A stretch of 9,504 nt of DNA from an uncultured Actinoplanes sp. (GTDB lineage Bacteria; Actinomycetota; Actinomycetes; Mycobacteriales; Micromonosporaceae), in contig CAKUMG010000147.1 of the NCBI GenBank assembly GCA_934667465.1, positions 1 through 9,504 on the forward strand, read 5' to 3'. Shown here piece by piece: positions 6,675-9,504 of the stretch. Under the pieces are notes generated by a model. That model was not told where the DNA came from and did not search any database. It saw only the letters and a list, made by a program, of their open reading frames with translations. Position 1 is the first letter of the stretch. The number at the start of each line of letters is the position of its first letter. The translations under genes were made by a program, and so were the position numbers.

Positions 6675-6755
6675 TGAGGATTATTCAGGACGGTGGAGAC
6701 CAAGACTGTGAGCTGCGGCTATGCGCAACTCAAGGTAGGTCCTGAATAACCCTCA
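6675..6755. mobile_element. 81-bp MITE-like insertion in pitA with 17-bp terminal inverted repeats
   Basis: The left end TGAGGATTATTCAGGAC (6675-6691) and the right end GTCCTGAATAACCCTCA (6739-6755) are inverted copies matching at 16 of 17 positions; the single difference is A6680 versus the complement of C6750. The 47-bp core has no coding capacity. It contains a second, nested stem-loop, TGAGCTGCG (6709-6717) with CGCAACTCA (6724-6732), 8 of 9 paired around a 6-nt loop. The element separates PitA FTN from GFHDTANA and brings stop codons in every relevant frame. With the ancestral reading FTNGFHD, no target duplication of 2 bp or more can be reconstructed. I read it as a miniature inverted-repeat element or the fused ends of a deleted IS; I cannot name the family. 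Confidence 0.72.
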
Positions 6756-6820
6756 TTCGTGAAGTCGAACGCAAGGGCGGTGACGACCACGAGGGCGAGA
6801 ATGACGGAGTCTCTGTCACA
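6756..6820 (-). pseudogene. pitA: pitA N-terminal remnant without a clear start codon
   Basis: The minus strand reads DSVILALVVVTALAFDFTN up to the element boundary, matching the first helix of PitA (VVVTALAFDFTN, which in intact proteins continues into GFHDTANA). Translation then enters the element and stops at a TAG after EGYSGPTLSCA. No ATG, GTG or TTG lies in frame just before the Asp codon at 6811. The nearest in-frame ATG is at 6907, which would add a 32-residue Gly/Cys-rich leader (through Arg before that Asp) not seen in the family. A GTG at 6819-6817 is out of frame by one base. The native start is therefore either that remote ATG or has been lost, which would be a third lesion. Confidence 0.65.
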
Positions 6821-6914
6821 TGCAGATGGTGTCCCTGCCAGGCAACCCCCACACCCGCCCGCGGATTTGTTGCCCGACTCGACGCCCCCGCGCCACCCAA
6901 GCGTCATGTTTATC

Positions 6915-6943
6915 GATCTCCCGGCCCCGCCACCAGGGAGATC
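6915..6943 (-). terminator. Hairpin terminator of the aminotransferase gene
   Basis: GATCTCCC (6915-6922) and GGGAGATC (6936-6943) form a perfect 8-bp stem around a 13-nt GC-rich loop. The first base overlaps the aminotransferase stop codon (TAG, 6945-6943, minus strand). The bases beyond the stem on the minus strand are A/T-rich (GATAAACAT). It separates the aminotransferase from the pit operon downstream on the same strand. GGGAGA of one arm also sits 10 nt before the ATG at 6907. Confidence 0.6.
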
Positions 6944-8238
6944 TACTGTGCCGCGACCTCCCGAATCGCCGACGTGAGGATGCCGAGCCCCTCGCGCGCC
7001 TCCTCCTCGGTCAGGGTCAGCGGCGGCCCCATCCGCAGCACGTTGCCGTACAGGCCGCCCTTGCCGACCAGCAGCCCGCCCCGGCGGCAGGCGTCGAGGG
7101 CCCGGACCGCGGCGCCCGGGTCCGGCTCGGTGGTGCCGGGCCGGCAGAACTCGACGGCGATCATCAGCCCCCGGCCGCGGACCTCGGCGACTGCGGGGAC
7201 CTCAGAGGCGACCGTACGCAGCCCCGAGAGCAGGATCTCGCCGGTGCGCAGGGCGTTGGCCTGCAGGTCGTGGCCGAGCACGTAGTCGAGCACCGCGTTG
7301 CCCGCGGCCGTCGACACCGGGTTGCCGCCGAACGTGGAGAAGCTGGTGGACGGGACCGCGTCGATCAGCTCGGCGCGGCCCGCGACGCCGGCCAGCGCGA
7401 AGCCGTTGCCGATCCCCTTCGCGAACGTGATCAGGTCGGGCTGCACGTCGTGTGCCTGATAGCCCCAGAAATGCCGGCCGGTGCGTCCCCACCCGGTCTG
7501 CACCTCGTCGGAGATGAGCAGGATGCCGTGGTTGCCGAGCTCCTTCTGCAGCGCGCCGAGCAGCCCGTCCGGCCCGCCGACGAACCCGCCGACGCCCTGC
7601 ACCGGCTCGGCGATCAGCGCGGCGACGTCACCGGCCGTGGTGGTGGCGAGCACCTCGCGCAGGTCCTCGACCGACGCCTCGACCACTGCCGCGTCGTCGA
7701 GCCCCGCCATCCGGCCGCGCAGCCGGTCCGCGGACGGAAGCCAGCTCACCTGCAACGGACTGAGCCCGCTCGCGGACCAGCTCCGGTGCCCGGTGATCGC
7801 CATCGCGCCGAACGAGCGACCGTGGTAGCTGTTGCGTACGGCCAGGATTTGATTGCTTCTCCGGTGGTTGGTGGCGAAGAGCAGCGCCGCCTCGTTGGCC
7901 TCCGTGCCGGAGTTGCAGAAGAAGACCTTGGCGCCGGGGATGCCGGAGACGCGGGCGATCTTCTCGGCCAGCTCGACCTGCTGCCGGATCAGATAGAGCG
8001 TCGAGCTGTGTACGAGCCCGGTGGCGAGCTGGCGCTCGACGGCCTCGCGGATCTCGGGGAGGTCGTGCCCCACCATCGTCGTGAGCACGCCGCCGAAGAA
8101 GTCCAGATAGGTGCGGCCCGCGCTGTCGGTCACCCGCCGCCCCGACCCCGATACCAGCTCGATCGCGTCGTCGCCGTAGTAGGCGCCCACCCAGCTGGGC
8201 AGGACCGCGCGATGCCGTGCCAGCAGATCGTCGACCAT
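6943..8238 (-). CDS. PLP-dependent class III aminotransferase (AGXT2/4-aminobutyrate type)
   Basis: A complete 431-aa cytosolic enzyme of normal length for class III (omega) aminotransferases. Visible motifs are YLDFFGGVLTTMVGH (44-58), SGTEANEAALLFA at the PLP phosphate site (110-122), RNSYHGRSFG (135-144), and AEPVQGVGGF (210-219). ISDEVQTGWGRTG (242-254) carries the cofactor-binding Asp244, and TFAKGIGNG (271-279) carries the Schiff-base Lys274. STFGGNPV (301-308) and the closing RGRGLMIAVE are also typical. It transfers an amino group from an omega-amino acid or alanine to a keto acid. The closest families I recognise are alanine-glyoxylate aminotransferase 2-like proteins, often annotated in actinomycetes as aspartate aminotransferase family and linked to pyrimidine or beta-amino acid catabolism. 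The exact substrate is not determinable. The start is firm: GGAGGT (8249-8244) lies 5 nt before the ATG. It is monocistronic, with a terminator at the stop. Confidence 0.93.
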   Translation of the reverse strand: MVDDLLARHRAVLPSWVGAYYGDDAIELVSGSGRRVTDSAGRTYLDFFGGVLTTMVGHDLPEIREAVERQLATGLVHSSTLYLIRQQVELAEKIARVSGIPGAKVFFCNSGTEANEAALLFATNHRRSNQILAVRNSYHGRSFGAMAITGHRSWSASGLSPLQVSWLPSADRLRGRMAGLDDAAVVEASVEDLREVLATTTAGDVAALIAEPVQGVGGFVGGPDGLLGALQKELGNHGILLISDEVQTGWGRTGRHFWGYQAHDVQPDLITFAKGIGNGFALAGVAGRAELIDAVPSTSFSTFGGNPVSTAAGNAVLDYVLGHDLQANALRTGEILLSGLRTVASEVPAVAEVRGRGLMIAVEFCRPGTTEPDPGAAVRALDACRRGGLLVGKGGLYGNVLRMGPPLTLTEEEAREGLGILTSAIREVAAQ

Positions 8239-8517
8239 GGATTACCTCCGGAGACAGTGAGAGCGACGGATCACCCCTTACTCAATCAGTTCGCGGACGA
8301 CGCGGCAGCGTCGCGGACTGCGCCTGGATCGCCGGCGGCGCCTGCACACCGGGAGCATCGCGAGCGCACCTGCAACTCGTTCGACCGCACCCGAGCGATC
8401 CGGCGCGCCGCCGGCTGCGTGAGACGGTCGCCGCCCGGATGCCGTGATGGATTCCGGCGCCTGAACGGAGGCGGCCTGAGTAGGCTCACAGGCCCGCACG
8501 TTTCTGGAGGACTGACC
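8239..8517. other. Intergenic region between divergent aminotransferase and DUF4260 genes
   Basis: I see no supportable gene in these 279 bp; open frames here lack homology and ribosome sites. The left edge holds the aminotransferase Shine-Dalgarno GGAGGT. The octamer TCGCGGAC occurs twice near 8290-8318. The right end holds the DUF4260 promoter candidate and ribosome binding site. Both genes must be transcribed outward from here. Confidence 0.5.
8475..8510 (+). promoter_or_regulatory. Candidate -10 in a near-palindrome, and ribosome binding site, for DUF4260 gene
   Basis: TAGGCT (8481-8486) fits TANNNT. It is embedded in CCTGAG-TAGG-CTCA-CAGG (8475-8492), a near-palindrome in which TGAG pairs with CTCA and CCTG with CAGG. 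No clear -35 is visible. GGAGG (8506-8510) lies 7 nt before the ATG at 8518 and fixes the start. Confidence 0.42.
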
Positions 8518-8913
8518 ATGGTCGAGGCCCCTTCCGCTGCCGGCGTCGTCACGGGGCGGCCGCTGGTGTGGCTGCGAGCCGAAGCGGTCGCCACGGGTCT
8601 GGCCGCGCTCGTCGTCTTCGGCACCACCGGGCAGCCGTGGTGGCTGGTGCCGGTGCTGTTCCTGGTGCCCGACCTGTTCATGCTCGGCTACCTCGCGGGG
8701 TCCCGGGTCGGCGCGTGGGCGTACAACCTCGCGCACTCGGCGCCGCTTCCGCTGGCGCTGCTGGGTGCCGGGTGGTGGTGGGACAATACGGCGCTGACCG
8801 TGGCCGGGGCGATGGGGCTGTTCCACATCGGGGTGGACCGGGCGCTGAAGTTCGGCCTGAAGTACGACCACGGCTTCGCCTTCACCCACCTGGGTACCGG
8901 GCAGCGGCACTGA
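8518..8913 (+). CDS. DUF4260 family membrane protein
   Basis: A 131-aa integral membrane protein with about four helices (20-36, 41-60, 75-88, 93-108). It carries the residues I associate with DUF4260: the PDLFMLGYLAG segment (51-61), YNLAHS (69-74), LFHIGVDRALKFGLKYDHGF (101-120) and FTHLG (122-126). The last histidine/aspartate-rich part is the family hallmark, but its role is unknown. The start is firm, with GGAGG 7 nt upstream. The open frame extends upstream without stops for a long way, but that is the antisense of the aminotransferase and is not coding. The gene is convergent with the next minus-strand gene; the two stop codons are only 3 nt apart. Confidence 0.88.
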   Translation: MVEAPSAAGVVTGRPLVWLRAEAVATGLAALVVFGTTGQPWWLVPVLFLVPDLFMLGYLAGSRVGAWAYNLAHSAPLPLALLGAGWWWDNTALTVAGAMGLFHIGVDRALKFGLKYDHGFAFTHLGTGQRH

Positions 8914-8916
8914 CGA

Positions 8917-9260
8917 TCAGGCAGGCCGGATGTCGAGAAGCCCTGGCGCGGGGAACCCGGCGGGATCCTCCTCGACACCGACCCACTCGATGCCGCCGAG
9001 AAGCTGCCCGCGCTGCGGATCATCGATCGTGTAAAGGGACAGGCCGCCGTGAGAGCCCCGGACTCCGGCGTCGGCCCTCGTTGTCATTCCCGGACCACGA
9101 TCGTGCTGGAAGTCGATGACGGGTACCCGCAGGCATCGACGACGACCACGTCGTCAGCCTGAGCCCGCAGGCGCTCGACGTCCGGGGAAGCGATGGCGAG
9201 CAGCGCATCGAGCACTTCCCGCTCGCGCTGCGTCAACGGCATCACATCCATGCCGGTCAT
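8917..9260 (-). pseudogene. Small conserved hypothetical protein gene, split by an apparent 1-nt deletion
   Basis: Two frames together make one plausible 114-aa protein. The first, from ATG 9260, reads PLTQREREVLDALLAIASPD, ending VVVVDACGYPS. The second, from 9117 down to TGA 8917, reads IDFQHDRGPGMTTRADAGVR, then LGGIEWVGVEE and a final LLDIRPA. I recall a family of small actinobacterial proteins of unknown function built exactly this way: L-x-(E/Q)-R-E-x-x-V-L-x-A-L-L at the start, (C-G-C)-P-S-I-D-F in the middle, GG-I-E-W-V near the end. Here CCG-TC-ATC lacks one base, so the literal frame continues SSTSSTIVVRE and stops at 9084. The break is at 9118/9117. The upstream in-frame ATG at 9329 adds residues unlike the family. 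Loss of function or a sequencing error are both possible. Confidence 0.72.
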
Positions 9261-9363
9261 CGTGCCACCGGCCCTCGGTGCCGGCATGCACAGCAGGGCA
9301 TCGCGCGTGTCGAGCGCAGCCGGGCGCATCGCGTTCAGATGGTGAACAACTTCGGGCCGTACT

Positions 9364-9395
9364 GATTGGCATATACTCGAACACCTGTGCCAATC
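9364..9395 (+). promoter_or_regulatory. Perfect inverted repeat bracketing the -10 box of the DUF222-like gene
   Basis: GATTGGCA (9364-9371) and TGCCAATC (9388-9395) are exact inverted copies separated by 16 bp. The spacer starts with TATACT (9372-9377), a near-ideal -10 box, followed by TCGAAC (9377-9382), one half of the actinobacterial SOS box TCGAAC-N4-GTTCGA. The other half reads GTGCCA and does not match well. Any transcript would start within the spacer, so the repeat acts most plausibly as a DNA operator. A second, smaller inverted repeat, GTTCA-GATGG-TGAAC, lies upstream at 9333-9347. Confidence 0.55.
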
Positions 9396-9403
9396 TGGCT
9401 CCC

Positions 9404-9504
9404 ATGTTGGCGACCGTGCAGCAGCTCAGCGACGACGTGGCGCAGTGCGCTGCGGCGCCGCTGTGGCAGCTGCCCGACACCGACGTCGCCGCCTGCCTGC
9501 ACGC
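9404..9504 (+). CDS. Probable DUF222/HNH endonuclease family protein, N-terminal fragment
   Basis: The gene runs off the right edge; 33 codons are visible, reading MLATVQQLSDDVAQCAAAPL, then WQLPDTDVAACLHA. The pattern W-x-L-(P/S)-D-x-(D/E)-(V/L)-x-A-C-L-x-A is the start of DUF222 proteins, which are usually followed by an HNH nuclease domain (the 13E12 repeat family in mycobacteria is related). The nuclease part is not in the window. No strong Shine-Dalgarno precedes the ATG (CTGGCTCCC). A -10 box at 9372-9377 with an SOS half-site is upstream, and mycobacterial 13E12 genes are known to have LexA sites. The assignment rests on a short segment, so it is moderate. Confidence 0.62.
   Translation, partial: MLATVQQLSDDVAQCAAAPLWQLPDTDVAACLH

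Noticed and set aside
6667..6763. Target-site duplication around the pitA element
   Set aside because: The flanks CGAA and CCGG (gene sense) do not match. With the ancestral FTNGFHD reading, at most 1 bp could be duplicated.
6820..8517. Plus-strand open frame continuous with the DUF4260 gene
   Set aside because: It is antisense to a complete aminotransferase. The DUF4260 homology, GGAGG site and ATG start only at 8518.
9377..9392. Complete LexA/SOS box upstream of the DUF222-like gene
   Set aside because: Only the first half (TCGAAC) matches; the second half reads GTGCCA instead of GTTCGA, so I report only a half-site.
9154..9480. Minus-strand frame covering the control region before the DUF222-like gene
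   Set aside because: Its sequence is Ser/Cys/Ala-rich without known motifs. It overlaps both the convincing 9258-9260 start region and the plus-strand DUF222-like start.
1..9504. CRISPR arrays, tRNA or rRNA genes, riboswitches
   Set aside because: Reading both strands I found no regularly spaced repeats, cloverleaf or rRNA-like segments, or recognisable aptamer structures.

Overview
This window comes from a very GC-rich actinomycete. The evidence is the strong GC bias at third codon positions, leaderless-type promoters (TANNNT followed by about 6 nt and then ATG), and the families present: a NACHT NTPase with a streptomycete-type C-terminal membrane region, DUF3349, DUF4260, and what looks like a DUF222/HNH protein. 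The sequence does not resolve the genus; Streptosporangiales, Micromonosporales and similar groups all remain possible.

Layout. Position 1-92 (-) is the 5' end of a LysR-type regulator. It is divergent from an EamA/DMT-family exporter (166-1086, +), the usual regulator/exporter arrangement. Next is a large membrane-anchored NACHT NTPase (1127-3514, +), closed by a stem-loop. It is followed by an unrecognised polytopic membrane protein (3564-4259, +). A GNAT acetyltransferase resembling AAC(6') enzymes faces it (4292-4807, -), and a 9-bp-period repeat lies between the two stop codons. A minus-strand phosphate-transport operon follows, reading from about 6820 down to 4895: pitA (broken), a small two-helix membrane protein, then a DUF3349 protein, ending at a strong 10-bp-stem terminator. 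The same three-gene order exists in Mycobacterium tuberculosis (Rv0545c-Rv0544c-Rv0543c, recalled from memory). Next come a class III aminotransferase (6943-8238, -), a 279-bp gap with no supportable gene, a DUF4260 membrane protein (8518-8913, +), a broken small conserved gene (8917-9260, -), and the first 33 codons of a probable DUF222/HNH protein (9404-9504, +).

The most noteworthy content is damage and small structured DNA. pitA is interrupted just before its first phosphate-transporter signature by an 81-bp MITE-like element with 17-bp terminal inverted repeats (16/17 matching). It is also split by an apparent 1-nt deletion near 6016, and it lacks an obvious native start codon. A second gene (8917-9260) also carries an apparent 1-nt deletion, so sequencing error must be considered for both indels. 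A perfect 8-bp inverted repeat flanks the -10 box of the terminal DUF222-like gene and looks like an operator. The best candidate for a defence-type system is the NACHT protein. No partner effector is obvious beyond its own membrane regions, and I do not see a clearly new multi-gene system.
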